64,000 nt of DNA from an uncultured Eubacteriales bacterium (GCA_900314485.1 OMVL01000003.1:1-64000), one strand, 5' to 3'; shown: positions 50,068 through 59,282, counted from the first letter of the stretch. The notes: a model not told the origin generated them from the sequence alone. Program-made: numbers and translations.

Positions 50068-51518
50068 GCGGACAGGTATCCATCGTGGGCGCAGGCTGCG
50101 GCGGGCCGGAGCTGATCACGGTGCGGGGGCTGGAACTGCTGCAGCGGTGTGAGGTCGTGATATACGATGACCTGATCGCCGGGGAGCTGCTGGACGCTGT
50201 GCCGGAGACGGCAGAGCGTATCCCGGTGGGCAAGCGGGCGGGCTCCCGCTCACCCAAACAGGAGTACATCAATGAGCTGCTCATTCAAAAGGCAGGGGAA
50301 GGGAAACGTGTCGTCCGGCTCAAGGGCGGCGACCCCTTCGTCTTTGGCAGAGGCGGAGAGGAGTCTCTGGCTCTGGCCGGAGCGGGCGTCCCCTACACAC
50401 TGGTGCCGGGCATCTCCTCTGCCCTGGCCATTCCCATGGAATTTGGCATCCCGGTGACCCATCGGACAGTCAGCCGCAGCGTCCACATTGTCACCGCCCA
50501 CACAGCGGAGCGGGCGCTGCCGGAGAACATCCCTCAGCTTGCGGCGCTGGAGGGCACGCTGGTCTTCCTCATGGGACTTCGCTCACTGAAAGAGCTGGCA
50601 CAGGAACTGATCGCCGCCGGCAAAAGTCCGGACACCCCGGCGGCAGTGCTGTCCGGCGGGAACTCGCCCCATCCGGGGGCAGTGAGAGGAACACTGGCGA
50701 GCATTGCTGAGCGCACTGAAAAAGCTGGCGTGCTGCCGCCGGCTGTCATCGTGGTGGGTGAGGTGGCTCAAATGGACTTGAGAAGTCCCGGGCCATCCAT
50801 TGCTGTTGGACTTACAGGCACGGAAGAATTTCAGCAGAAGCTGGCCGCCCTGCTGGACCGGCACGGTCTGAACCGGCGGCAGGTGCAGCGTGGGAAATGC
50901 AGCCCAACGGAGGCCCCCATCCCATGGAAAGAGCTGTCTAAAACGGCAGGGAACTGGATCGTCTTTACCAGCGGCAGGGGCGTGGACTTTTTCTTCCGCC
51001 GTCTGGCGCAAGAAAAGGGGGATGTGCGGAGCCTGAGCCGCTGTCTGTTTGCTGTCATCGGAGAGAAAACGGCGGAGGCACTTGCGGCTCATGGCATTCG
51101 AGCCGATCTGTGCCCGGGGGTATTTACCGGAAAGGCGCTGGCGCAAGCCCTGCTGCGGCGGCTTGCCCCGGAGGAGACGGTCTATCTGTTTGACTCGGTC
51201 AAAGGCTCACGTGTGATTCCAGAAACGCTTGCGGAACAGGGAATTTCATGCCGCCGCATCTCCCTGTATGACACGATTTATGAGACGGTGCCCCAGTCGG
51301 AGCATCTCCGATATATCCTGTTCGGCAGTGCCGGAGGGGTAAATGCGCTGGCGGATGACGGCTATGAGTGGGACGGCGATACCATTCCCATCTGCATCGG
51401 ACCTGTCTGCGCCCGGGCCTTTGAAAATCGGTTTCATCAGCGGCCGGTGGTGTCTCCGAATATTACGGCAGAGTCTATGGTGGAGACACTGCTGACGCAC
51501 AGTTCAAGCAAAATATAA
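50064..51518 (+). CDS. cobA-hemD: Uroporphyrinogen-III C-methyltransferase fused to uroporphyrinogen-III synthase
   Basis: 484 residues, TTG start overlapping the previous stop behind GGGGGGAGG. Residues 1-~245 are the SAM-dependent methyltransferase (GAGCGGPELITVRGLE, VVRLKGGDPFVFGRGGEE, VPGISSALAIPMEFGIPVTHR). Residues ~250-484 are a divergent HemD (IVFTSGRGVDFFFRRL, AVIGEKTAEAL, ILFGSAGGVNAL). One polypeptide thus makes uroporphyrinogen III and methylates it to precorrin-2, feeding the dehydrogenase next door. The fusion is common in clostridia. Confidence 0.93.
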   Translation: MSGQVSIVGAGCGGPELITVRGLELLQRCEVVIYDDLIAGELLDAVPETAERIPVGKRAGSRSPKQEYINELLIQKAGEGKRVVRLKGGDPFVFGRGGEESLALAGAGVPYTLVPGISSALAIPMEFGIPVTHRTVSRSVHIVTAHTAERALPENIPQLAALEGTLVFLMGLRSLKELAQELIAAGKSPDTPAAVLSGGNSPHPGAVRGTLASIAERTEKAGVLPPAVIVVGEVAQMDLRSPGPSIAVGLTGTEEFQQKLAALLDRHGLNRRQVQRGKCSPTEAPIPWKELSKTAGNWIVFTSGRGVDFFFRRLAQEKGDVRSLSRCLFAVIGEKTAEALAAHGIRADLCPGVFTGKALAQALLRRLAPEETVYLFDSVKGSRVIPETLAEQGISCRRISLYDTIYETVPQSEHLRYILFGSAGGVNALADDGYEWDGDTIPICIGPVCARAFENRFHQRPVVSPNITAESMVETLLTHSSSKI

Positions 51519-51525
51519 AACAAAG

Positions 51526-51566
51526 AGCAGCACTGTCTCTCCGTTTTGAGACAGTGCTGCTTTTCC
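51526..51566. terminator. Terminator between cobA-hemD and tusA
   Basis: 14-bp perfect stem AGCAGCACTGTCTC / GAGACAGTGCTGCT, 8-nt loop, then TTTTCC, between convergent genes. Confidence 0.85.
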
Positions 51567-51584
51567 GGTCGTAAGCGGGAAGGA

Positions 51585-51830
51585 TCAGTCCCCAACTTTC
51601 CGGACAATGAGATCGTAGGTGCCGTCCTCGTTGTTGAGGAGTTTGAGGATCTTATGCCCCTCCTCCTTGATGCTGCGGGGCACGTTTTGGACCGGTTCAC
51701 CGTCGTTCAGGTGAATGGCAAGAATGTCGCCGTCCTCCAGCTCCTCCAGCGCCACCTTTGCTTTGACAAAGGTGACGGGACAGACCACATCGGTGATGTC
51801 CACAGTGTCAGTAATATTGAAATCAGCCAT
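51585..51830 (-). CDS. tusA: TusA/SirA-family sulfur carrier protein
   Basis: 81 residues, the normal size. The sulfur-carrying Cys is in VVCPVTFVKAKVALEELEDG. The second Pro of the classic CPxP is replaced by Thr, as in YeeD-like TusA proteins. It hands persulfide sulfur between enzymes. It overlaps the sulfite reductase gene by eight bases, so the two are co-translated, which points to sulfur handling linked to sulfite reduction. Confidence 0.9.
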   Translation of the reverse strand: MADFNITDTVDITDVVCPVTFVKAKVALEELEDGDILAIHLNDGEPVQNVPRSIKEEGHKILKLLNNEDGTYDLIVRKVGD

Positions 51831-52683
51831 GATAAGCTACCGCCACTTTCTCTTGTAATTTTTCCCAGCCTACACGGTCCAGCGTCTTGGCAAAGCGTTC
51901 GCCGGCCTTTGCGTTCTGATCGAAGAAGTCAATGGCCGCATCCGCCACACGGAGCAGCGTCTCCTCGTCCTCAATGATGGGAAGCAGCTCGCTGCCCTTT
52001 TGGATGGCGTTGCCAAAGGTGCCGCCAAAGGAGACGATGTAGCCGGTCCTGCCCTGCCATGCGTCCACCGGGCAGGACTTCACGCAGCGGCCGCAATAGT
52101 TGCATTTGGAGCGGTCGATGGTGATTTTGCCGTCCTCGATGGCGATGGCCTTAGAGCGGCAGACCTTCTCGCACAGTCCGCACTGGATGCATGCGTCCTC
52201 GTCATACTCAGGGATCAGCCCGCCCTTGACGCCGAAATCGTTCTCCTCCGCCTTCAGGCAGTTGTTCTGACAGCCGGTGACGCCGAACTTAAACTTGTGG
52301 GGCAGCTGACGGCCAAAATACCGGGCGTCCAGCGCTTCAGCGATCTCCAGAGCGTTGATGCAGCCGCTGGGACAGCAGACACCGCCCTGACAGGCAGTGA
52401 CGGTGCGGACACGGGGACCGCAGACGCCGGGCTGCACACCGCCCTTTGCCAAATCCTCTTTCACTGCGTCAATATCCTTCAGCTGGATAAAAGGGATCTC
52501 AATGCCCTGCCGGGAGGTCAGATGGATGTAGCCGTGGCCGTATTTGTTTGCCACCTCGGTGATCGTTGCCAGCTGTTCTGCTGTGACGGTCCCGCCCACA
52601 CACCGCAGGCGCAGGGAAAAATGGTCCTTCTGCATCTGGCGCATAAAGCCGCCGGCTTTTAATGCTGAATAGTCTACTGCCAT
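51823..52683 (-). CDS. Siroheme [4Fe-4S] sulfite reductase with ferredoxin domain
   Basis: 286 residues. The small anaerobic type (AsrC-like). N-terminal ferredoxin-like nitrite/sulfite half (RLRCVGGTVTAEQL, YIHLTSRQGIEIPFI), then siroheme/4Fe-4S ligands in TACQGGVCCPSGC and TGCQNNC, followed by two ferredoxin clusters (CIQCGLCEKVC and CNYCGRCVKSCP). It reduces sulfite to sulfide in the cytoplasm. Its siroheme would come from the divergent-side operon at 49438-51518. Partner subunits of an AsrAB type are not in the window. Confidence 0.9.
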   Translation of the reverse strand: MAVDYSALKAGGFMRQMQKDHFSLRLRCVGGTVTAEQLATITEVANKYGHGYIHLTSRQGIEIPFIQLKDIDAVKEDLAKGGVQPGVCGPRVRTVTACQGGVCCPSGCINALEIAEALDARYFGRQLPHKFKFGVTGCQNNCLKAEENDFGVKGGLIPEYDEDACIQCGLCEKVCRSKAIAIEDGKITIDRSKCNYCGRCVKSCPVDAWQGRTGYIVSFGGTFGNAIQKGSELLPIIEDEETLLRVADAAIDFFDQNAKAGERFAKTLDRVGWEKLQEKVAVAYHG

Positions 52684-52728
52684 AGTAGCATCTCCTTTTG
52701 ACGCTGAATACTCTGCTCATTCCGGCTA

Positions 52729-52807
52729 GGACAGCCCAGTCATCGGTGGCTGTCTATGAAACCATTATAAACATTTTAATCATAACACAGGGACAAAAAT
52801 GCTTCAA
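52729..52807 (-). promoter_or_regulatory. Sulfite reductase promoter and leader hairpin
   Basis: On the - strand: TTGAAG, 17-bp spacer, TATGAT (52779-52807). The leader carries GACAGCC / GGCTGTC (52729-52754) with an 11-nt loop. No leader ORF is seen here, unlike yeiH. Confidence 0.6.
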
Positions 52808-52997
52808 GGAATGAAAATAGATCAAAAAACGAATCTGAGATTTTGAAAATAAATCTGCAGCAATGTTTTGAAACGGCCAGAGCTTTGGCGACGATGTGAC
52901 CGACAGCGATGTCAGATTGTCTGCCCCACTGGCCGGAGACCTGTATCAGATCCCTGCAACACCCATTTTCGGGGGGACCCAACTCTTTTCGGGTTCC
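52808..52997. other. Intergenic region, nothing recognised
   Basis: 190 bases between the sulfite reductase promoter and the SAM hydrolase stop. GGAACCC / GGGTCC (52974-52996) could be a weak terminator of the upstream operon, but no T-run follows. A 68-codon - strand frame (52776-52982) has no ribosome site and is not supported. Confidence 0.35.
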
Positions 52998-53837
52998 TTA
53001 CGCTTTGGCAAAGGTAATTGTCCACGGAGAGCCCACTCCGATGTTATACGCCTTTGCAAAGGAACCCTGATTAATGGCAAGCGCCATATGATTGACCGAG
53101 TTCATATACAGGATCGGCATCCCGACCATGACATCCGCAAAAGAGCGGCCGTAGACGATGCGGTTGACATACACCAGCGACTTGTTGTTGAAAATGCGAA
53201 CCTCTACATAGTCTCCGAATTCAAACCCCAGGGACTGGAACATTTCATACGGAATTGAGGTCCAGAGCGAGCCAAAGCGAACGTCCAGAATGTCGATCTG
53301 CCCGGTGACGGAGGTGCCGTCCCTGCTGGCTCCGTGGAGTTCCAGGGAGACCACCTCAGACAGGTCCAGCTTCGGGCCCACCTCTTCGTATGTGATCGTT
53401 CCCGAGGCAAGTCTTGCGCCGGTATAGGCATACACATCTCTGCCGTGAAAGGTATAGGAGAGTTCGCTGTTTTTCAACCGGTTGGTGCGCTCCTCAATCT
53501 CCCGGATCTCCTCTATGCCGACAAATTCATTCAGGTGGGTCAGCGTTCCGTTGTTGGGCGTCACAATATACTGCCCCTTGCGGGTCTTTGCCACAACGCT
53601 CTTTCGACTGGAACCTACTCCGGGGTCAACGACAGAGACAAAGACGGTGCCCAGGGGCCAGTAATCCACCGTCTGAAACAGGCGGTAGGATGCCTCGAAC
53701 ACATTGTACGGAGTAATATCGTGGGTCACATCGCTGACGATCAGCTCCGGGGCAACCTTGTAGGCGACCCCCTTCATTGCGCTCACCGCACCGTCTACAA
53801 GCCCGAAGTCGCTCTGAAACACAAGAAACTGATTCAT
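52998..53837 (-). CDS. SAM hydrolase (DUF62 / SAM hydroxide adenosyltransferase), copy 1
   Basis: 279 residues. Family motifs: FQSDFG at the start, SVVDPGVGSSRKS, TPNNGTLTHL and FHGRDVYAYTGARLASG, which hold the Asp/Arg/His used to activate water against SAM. Members split SAM into adenosine and methionine; halogenase relatives carry an extra loop that is not obvious here. Last gene of the ECF operon, 19 bases after copy 2. Confidence 0.88.
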   Translation of the reverse strand: MNQFLVFQSDFGLVDGAVSAMKGVAYKVAPELIVSDVTHDITPYNVFEASYRLFQTVDYWPLGTVFVSVVDPGVGSSRKSVVAKTRKGQYIVTPNNGTLTHLNEFVGIEEIREIEERTNRLKNSELSYTFHGRDVYAYTGARLASGTITYEEVGPKLDLSEVVSLELHGASRDGTSVTGQIDILDVRFGSLWTSIPYEMFQSLGFEFGDYVEVRIFNNKSLVYVNRIVYGRSFADVMVGMPILYMNSVNHMALAINQGSFAKAYNIGVGSPWTITFAKA

Positions 53838-53856
53838 ACTTCAAAACTCCCTGTTT

Positions 53857-54702
53857 TTATGCTTTTGCAAGGCTGACCTTCCAGTCACGCCCTGTGCCGA
53901 TGCCGTATTTGTCCATAAGGCTGTCCTGATTGCAGTCAAGACTGAGATACAGGGATGACCCGCAGTAGAGCACCGGATCCCCTTTGGGTACAAAGCCGAA
54001 GGATTTTGCAAAGGGAACAATGCCGTCAAACACGGCAGTGCCTTCGTGCGTAATGCGGATGCTCACGTTGTCTCCCTCTGTGTAACCCAGACGCTTCCAT
54101 TCCTCGTTGGTGATATAAAACTGTATCCCGCCGAAATGTTTCAACCCCGTCATGATCCAGGTGTCTACCCGATCTCCGTGGATCTCCGGCAGGAGACTGT
54201 ACTCCGGACACTCGATGACCTGGCTGACAGGATACGCTCTGCCCACCTGTTCGAAGCTGATCTTTCCTGAGGCAAGCAGGGCCGCACAGTAGCCGAAGAG
54301 ATCCCGCCCGTGAAAGACGGACACATCTTCTTTTGCGCGAAAGCGGTTTCTGCGCTCGTCGATTTCCCGAACGGCGGCGATGCCCACGCTGTGTTTCAGA
54401 TGGGTCAGCGTACCGTTGTCCGGCGTGACCACATAGGTGCCGTCGTTGAGCCGTGCCACAGACGCTCTGCGTGAGGTGCCGACTCCGGGATCAACCACGG
54501 AGACGATGACCGTTCCGCCGGGCCAGTACGGCTCTGCTGCGCTGAGGGAGAGGGATGCTTCCCAGGGGTCAAAGCACTTAATGTCGTGGCAGAGATCATA
54601 GATCTCCAGCTCTGGGTCGGTCATTTTTATGACGCCCTTCATGGCGGCCACTGCGCTCCATGTGTTGGAAAAATCTGTCTGAAGAAGAATGGCAGGCTTC
54701 AT
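53857..54702 (-). CDS. SAM hydrolase (DUF62 / SAM hydroxide adenosyltransferase), copy 2
   Basis: 281 residues, a diverged paralogue of copy 1 with the same motif set (LQTDFSNTW, SVVDPGVGTSRRA, TPDNGTLTHLKH, FHGRDLFGYCAALLASG). FSNTW replaces the FGL-type start, so substrate contacts may differ. It overlaps the M20 peptidase gene by four bases (ATGA). Two paralogues side by side suggest a heteromer or two related nucleoside-thioether substrates. Confidence 0.87.
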   Translation of the reverse strand: MKPAILLQTDFSNTWSAVAAMKGVIKMTDPELEIYDLCHDIKCFDPWEASLSLSAAEPYWPGGTVIVSVVDPGVGTSRRASVARLNDGTYVVTPDNGTLTHLKHSVGIAAVREIDERRNRFRAKEDVSVFHGRDLFGYCAALLASGKISFEQVGRAYPVSQVIECPEYSLLPEIHGDRVDTWIMTGLKHFGGIQFYITNEEWKRLGYTEGDNVSIRITHEGTAVFDGIVPFAKSFGFVPKGDPVLYCGSSLYLSLDCNQDSLMDKYGIGTGRDWKVSLAKA

Positions 54703-56054
54703 TTCGCTACCTCCATCAGATTTTTGATGGCGTTATGATATATTTCAAGCGCCGCAATACAGTCAGACTCGGATATTTTTTCATTTTTCTGGTGGGTAAG
54801 ATTTTCAGAACCCTCTGCCAGCGCACCAAATGTGACGCAGTGTCCAAACACCTTGGCGTACGACACGCCCCCTGAGATGGAAGCGGTGCAGGCCCGCCCG
54901 GTTGCGGCGCGGTAAGCCGTCTTCAGAGCCAGGATGTACGGATCATCCTCCGGGGTAAAGGTGGGCGGAGCGTCATAGGAAAGGGCAACATCATACTCAG
55001 GAAAATGAGCCGACAGAATTCCTGTGAGCGTATCGGAGCCCACACCGTAGGGATACCGGCAGTCGATCCAAAAGCGAATACGGCCGTTGGTGATCTCAAC
55101 AATGCCCGGACTCAGGGACAGCTTTCCCATTGGGCTGATGTCGTAACCCATGCCCGCGCCCTGCCCGTGGGCGTCGCCGAAGCAGGAGGCGATCCGGCAC
55201 AGCATTTCTTCCCCGCTGAGGGCGGCCAGCAGCCGGAACAGATCGGTCACCGCATTGCGGCCCGACTCGGGACGTGAGGCGTGGGCGGCCTTGCCCTTCA
55301 CACGGATCTGGAGCGCCTCGGGGAGCACCTCAAAAGCCGCGTCAATTCCCAGTGATTGTGCTGTGCGGGCGGCAAGGCCGGCGTCGTGGAAATCCACCGC
55401 AGCAACGGCCTCCGGAGGGATGACGTTGGGCTGGATCCCTCCGGAGAGGGAGCGGACAAAGCCTGTGTAATCTCCCTCCATGATCCACATGAGGGCGCCC
55501 TTTTCTCCGTTTACCATGGGGAAGGTGCCGTCCGGCGTGAAGGAAAATGCGGGGAGACCTGCTTTTGCGACATAAAGGCGCATGTCGTCCATGGTCCGCT
55601 CCTCGTCTGTGCCATAGACCAGGCGAATCTCCTTTTTCGGCACGATCCCGCTGTCTTTGATGAGCTTGAGGGCAAGAAAGGTGAGATAGGCGCCGGATTT
55701 CATGTCCTGTGTGCCTCGTCCGTGTACATATCCGTCATGGATGGAGCCGGAAAAGGGATCTTCCTCCCAATCGTCGGTGACGCCCACGACGTCCAAATGG
55801 GACACAATGTCGATTCGCTCTCCCGTTCCCCAGGAGGCGGCAAAGGCGGCCCCGTCATATTCTGTGATTTGAAAGCCCTCCTGCCGGCAAAGCTCTTTCA
55901 TGTAACCAAGCGCGCGATACACGGGAATACCGTAGGGCGTTTCCGGGCCTGCGCTTTCGGCGTCGTACATGGATGGAATCTGCACCAGTCGGGAAAACTC
56001 CCCCTTATGTGCCTCCCAAACCTGCCTGTAATTTAATTTTGAAACGGATACCAT
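54699..56054 (-). CDS. M20 family zinc dipeptidase (Sapep/PepV type)
   Basis: 451 residues. Two-zinc peptidase: metal ligands in SHLDVVGV, GRGTQDMKSGAYL and GTDEERTMDD, plus the second-domain start TPDGTFPMVNGEKG and the late His in KVFGHCVTFGAL. The lid domain (~200-330) is that of dipeptidases such as PepV. Cytoplasmic. It overlaps ecfT by 22 bases. In this operon it may release amino acids from an imported peptide-like compound. Confidence 0.88.
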   Translation of the reverse strand: MVSVSKLNYRQVWEAHKGEFSRLVQIPSMYDAESAGPETPYGIPVYRALGYMKELCRQEGFQITEYDGAAFAASWGTGERIDIVSHLDVVGVTDDWEEDPFSGSIHDGYVHGRGTQDMKSGAYLTFLALKLIKDSGIVPKKEIRLVYGTDEERTMDDMRLYVAKAGLPAFSFTPDGTFPMVNGEKGALMWIMEGDYTGFVRSLSGGIQPNVIPPEAVAAVDFHDAGLAARTAQSLGIDAAFEVLPEALQIRVKGKAAHASRPESGRNAVTDLFRLLAALSGEEMLCRIASCFGDAHGQGAGMGYDISPMGKLSLSPGIVEITNGRIRFWIDCRYPYGVGSDTLTGILSAHFPEYDVALSYDAPPTFTPEDDPYILALKTAYRAATGRACTASISGGVSYAKVFGHCVTFGALAEGSENLTHQKNEKISESDCIAALEIYHNAIKNLMEVAK

Positions 56055-56887
56055 ACCAAAAATTCACCTGGCTTTACGATCCTGAGCACAATGACGACAA
56101 TGATAAAGAGATAGAGCGCTGTGTACAGAATTTTCATCTGCCCATCGCCCTTGCCATCCTCATGCTCGGAATAATAGGTTCTGGTTTTGTTCTTGCCAAA
56201 GCCCCGAAGATCCATTGCGTTTGCAATGTTGCCCACCCGGTCAAAGCTGGTAATGATGAGCGGTACCAGGATGAGCACATTCTGCTTGAGCCTTTGCCAG
56301 AGGGTGGTCCTTTTGGAATCCAGCTCCATTCCTCTTGCCTGCATGGAGATTTTGATGTTGGTAAAGTCACGCATAATATCGGGGATGTACCGGAAGGCGA
56401 TGGATACGATCATGCAGACCTTATATGGGATCTTGTTGGCGTAGAGACCGGCCGCCAATTCGCTGGGCGTGATGCACTGGATGAAGGTCATTGCCGCAAC
56501 AAAGGTGGCCATCATTTTGCAGAACCGTACGAGGAAATACCATATGGTTTCGCCGGTAACGACATAGAAGGAAGTGATCTGAAACAAAACAGTGGAGCCG
56601 CCGCAGATCGTTGCGCCGTAATCCGGGTTGATGACCCAGATGAGGAAGAGGTTGAAGAGGTTGGTCAGGATGACAAAAACGGTGATGGCCCTGACGCTCT
56701 TCAGCTTTGACTTAAGGGAATACAGACCGAAGACGGAGACAAGCAGTGTGGGGAAGATGATGCGCATATCCCACGTGGCAATGAGCAGGATGATAAAGGC
56801 AAAGAACAGCCGTACCTTCGTCTTGCCGGTCAGCTTGTCAAGATAGGTATTGCCCGGAGAGAGATTGATAAAAAGGCGCTGATCCAT
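56033..56887 (-). CDS. ecfT: ECF transporter T component
   Basis: 284 residues, five to six spans with the coupling-helix Arg motifs (SMQARGMELDSKRTTLWQRLK and AMDLRGFGKNKTRTYY carry the two A-R-G signatures that contact the ATPases). The start at 56887 follows GGGGGAG. It links the S component to the fused ATPase encoded just upstream. Confidence 0.93.
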   Translation of the reverse strand: MDQRLFINLSPGNTYLDKLTGKTKVRLFFAFIILLIATWDMRIIFPTLLVSVFGLYSLKSKLKSVRAITVFVILTNLFNLFLIWVINPDYGATICGGSTVLFQITSFYVVTGETIWYFLVRFCKMMATFVAAMTFIQCITPSELAAGLYANKIPYKVCMIVSIAFRYIPDIMRDFTNIKISMQARGMELDSKRTTLWQRLKQNVLILVPLIITSFDRVGNIANAMDLRGFGKNKTRTYYSEHEDGKGDGQMKILYTALYLFIIVVIVLRIVKPGEFLVWYPFQN

Positions 56888-56891
56888 ATGC

Positions 56892-58589
56892 TCACTCCCC
56901 CCTTTCAGAATCGATGAAATAGTGGATGTAGTGCTCGGGATCGATTCCGCAGCGATGGGCAAGGGTCACAAGAGAGGTCTGCTTCAGGTTTGCTCTTGAG
57001 ATAATTTCATCGTTGCTGAGCACCTTAAATACCGCATCGTCCGCGATACACTCACCGTCAGCAAACACGATGGATCGGTCGGTATACTCGATGGCCAGAT
57101 GCATGTCGTGGGTGATGAACACAATGGTGATGTTATACTCCCGATTGAGCTGGTCAATAAAATGCATGATCTCGGTGTAACGCTTATAATCCTGACCCGC
57201 AGTGGGCTCGTCGAGAATGATGACATCGGGCTGCAGTACAAGAATAGAGGCGATGGTAATGCGTTTTTTCTGGCCGTAGCTCAGCACGCCGACAGGCCAG
57301 TTGCGCATGCTGTACAGACCGCACATCCGCAGCACCTTTTCGGTCCTCTCCTTGATGACAGCTTCATCAAACCCGTTGAGGGCCATGGCAAGGCCGACCT
57401 CGTCCTTGATGATGTCCTTGACCAGCATCTGGTTGGGATTCTGCATGACATAGCCTACCATGCGCCCGATCTCGCGGATGGACAGGGCCTTATAATCCTT
57501 GCCGTTGATGCGCACCTCGCCCTTCTGGGGGCGGATGATGCCGCAGATCAGCTTGGCTGCCGTCGATTTGCCTGCGCCGTTCTTGCCGATGATGGAGATC
57601 TTCTCGCCCCTGGAGATGTCAAAAGAGACGTCGTTCAGCGCAAGACGCTCGTGACCGTAGCCGAAGGAGACATGGGAGACCTCAATGATCTTCTCTCCCT
57701 TGGGCTTGGGTTGGGAGAGCGCCACGTTCTGAAAAGCTCTGGTCACGGCATCCCTGTACTGATCAAAGTCCAGCTCGTCGATGCTGTCCAGATGCTCATT
57801 TTCGCCGAACCTGATGCCGGCGTTTTTCAGAGCGGAAATGTAGAGCGGCTCACGGATGCCGTTTCGCTTGAGAATGTCGGAACGGAGCAGCTCGTCGGGG
57901 GTGGTATCCAGCTGAATCCGCCCGTCATTCATGAGAATGATGCGGTCCACGTGGCGATAGAGCACATCCTCAAACCGGTGCTCGATGATGAGAACGGTTT
58001 TGTTATGCTGCTTGTGCACCTGATCGATGAGATCAATGGCGGCCATGCCCATGGCGGGGTCAAGGGCCGCAAGCGGTTCGTCAAAGAGGAGGGTTTCCAC
58101 GTCGTTGTGCATGATACCGGCAAGGGCGACCTTCTGCTTCTGACCGCCGGAGAGGCTGTACGGAAGGGCATCGAGAAAGGCATCCATGCCGACGATTTTG
58201 GCAACTGCATCTACCTTTTTCAACATCTCCGGCCGGGAGACGGCGTCGTTTTCCAGGGAAAAAGCAATATCTTCACCAACAGACAGACCAACAAACTGGG
58301 CGTCTGAATCCTGCAGGACGGTGCCTACATGATTTGAAATGGTGAAGATATTTGCCTCCCTGGTTTCGATGCCGGAGACCTTGCAGGACCCCGACATCTC
58401 ACCGTCATAGGAGAATGGTATAAGGCCGTTGATGCAGCTACCGAGTGTGGACTTCCCGCTTCCGGAGGGCCCGAGAATGAGCACCTTTTCGCCGCTGTAA
58501 ATGGTCAGGTTGATGTCGTGCAGCGTAAATTCCTTTTGGGATTTGTAGCGAAAAGAGAAGTCTTTCAGTTCGATAACCGGCTTTTTCAT
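56892..58589 (-). CDS. Fused ECF transporter ATPase (EcfA-EcfA')
   Basis: 565 residues with two complete ABC domains. Domain 1: Walker A GPSGSGKST, signature LSGGQKQKVAL, Walker B TLLFDEPLAALD. Domain 2 (~300-565): Walker A GKNGAGKST, signature LSYGQKKRITI with Tyr replacing the second Gly, Walker B VIILDEPTAGQD. Tandem fusions are frequent in ECF systems of the YkoD type. It energises uptake of the S-component substrate. Confidence 0.95.
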   Translation of the reverse strand: MKKPVIELKDFSFRYKSQKEFTLHDINLTIYSGEKVLILGPSGSGKSTLGSCINGLIPFSYDGEMSGSCKVSGIETREANIFTISNHVGTVLQDSDAQFVGLSVGEDIAFSLENDAVSRPEMLKKVDAVAKIVGMDAFLDALPYSLSGGQKQKVALAGIMHNDVETLLFDEPLAALDPAMGMAAIDLIDQVHKQHNKTVLIIEHRFEDVLYRHVDRIILMNDGRIQLDTTPDELLRSDILKRNGIREPLYISALKNAGIRFGENEHLDSIDELDFDQYRDAVTRAFQNVALSQPKPKGEKIIEVSHVSFGYGHERLALNDVSFDISRGEKISIIGKNGAGKSTAAKLICGIIRPQKGEVRINGKDYKALSIREIGRMVGYVMQNPNQMLVKDIIKDEVGLAMALNGFDEAVIKERTEKVLRMCGLYSMRNWPVGVLSYGQKKRITIASILVLQPDVIILDEPTAGQDYKRYTEIMHFIDQLNREYNITIVFITHDMHLAIEYTDRSIVFADGECIADDAVFKVLSNDEIISRANLKQTSLVTLAHRCGIDPEHYIHYFIDSERGE

Positions 58590-58594
58590 ATATC

Positions 58595-59182
58595 TCAGTC
58601 TTCTTTGGACAGGTTGGTCTTGCGGGCGTTGCGTCTTGCCAGGGCAAAGAGAACGGGAATACCAACCACGACAGCAACGGAAGCGTCGGAGATAATGGCT
58701 GCTTCTGCCTGGATCCAGGTGACAGTCAGCTCAGAGGAGTAGAACAGAACGGTCAGCAGGGGAGTCACCAGGCCGAAGCCGATGCCCACGCCGAGGACGG
58801 TGACGATCGCATAGATGATGGCGTGCTTGACATTGAAAACGCCCTCGCCGATCTTTGCACCGTAAATGGGCAGAAGGCCGATGAAGAAGCCTGCCACGGC
58901 ATTGCCAAAGGACCAGTCAAACCAGAAGCCCCAGCCGCCGATCAGGTCTGCAATGGTGTTGCCCAGCAGTCCGGTGAGGGCAGCGGGAAGAGGTCCGAAC
59001 AGGGCGCCGACAATGGGGAGCACCACATAAGCGCTGGTCAGGGAGGTGTTGGTGGTCACCTTAATGCCGCCAAAGTCCATCAGAACGCCGAAGAGCGCTG
59101 CGCCGATGGCAATGCCGACGATGGTCTTGGTGTCCCACTTGCCCAGAAGCAGGGCGCCGATTGATTTTTTCTTGTTTTCCAT
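58595..59182 (-). CDS. ECF transporter S component (UPF0397-like)
   Basis: 195 residues, six spans. TIVGIAIGAALFGVL, NTSLTSAYVVLPIVGALFGPLPAALTG and ADLIGGWGFWFDWSFGNAVAGFFIG match the UPF0397/ riboflavin-like S proteins. The ligand is not readable. Its operon partners (M20 peptidase, two SAM hydrolases) and Met/Cys-rich leader point to a sulfur-containing metabolite, not a vitamin. AAAGGAGAG precedes the start. Confidence 0.88.
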   Translation of the reverse strand: MENKKKSIGALLLGKWDTKTIVGIAIGAALFGVLMDFGGIKVTTNTSLTSAYVVLPIVGALFGPLPAALTGLLGNTIADLIGGWGFWFDWSFGNAVAGFFIGLLPIYGAKIGEGVFNVKHAIIYAIVTVLGVGIGFGLVTPLLTVLFYSSELTVTWIQAEAAIISDASVAVVVGIPVLFALARRNARKTNLSKED

Positions 59183-59209
59183 GATCTTTTCTCTCCTTTA
59201 AATAAAATG

Positions 59210-59251
59210 TAAAAATTTAACCGGGAAGCAGCCAGAGACCTTCCCGGTTAA
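59210..59251 (-). terminator. Leader terminator (attenuator) before the ECF operon
   Basis: On the - strand: 12-bp perfect stem TTAACCGGGAAG / CTTCCCGGTTAA (59240-59251 with 59217-59228), then ATTTTTACATTTT. Lies between promoter and first gene, so readthrough must be controlled. TTCCCG at the end of the leader ORF (59297-59302) can pair with its CGGGAA. Confidence 0.75.
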
Positions 59252-59282
59252 AAGCAAAACAGATATGGCCGGACATACAGCC

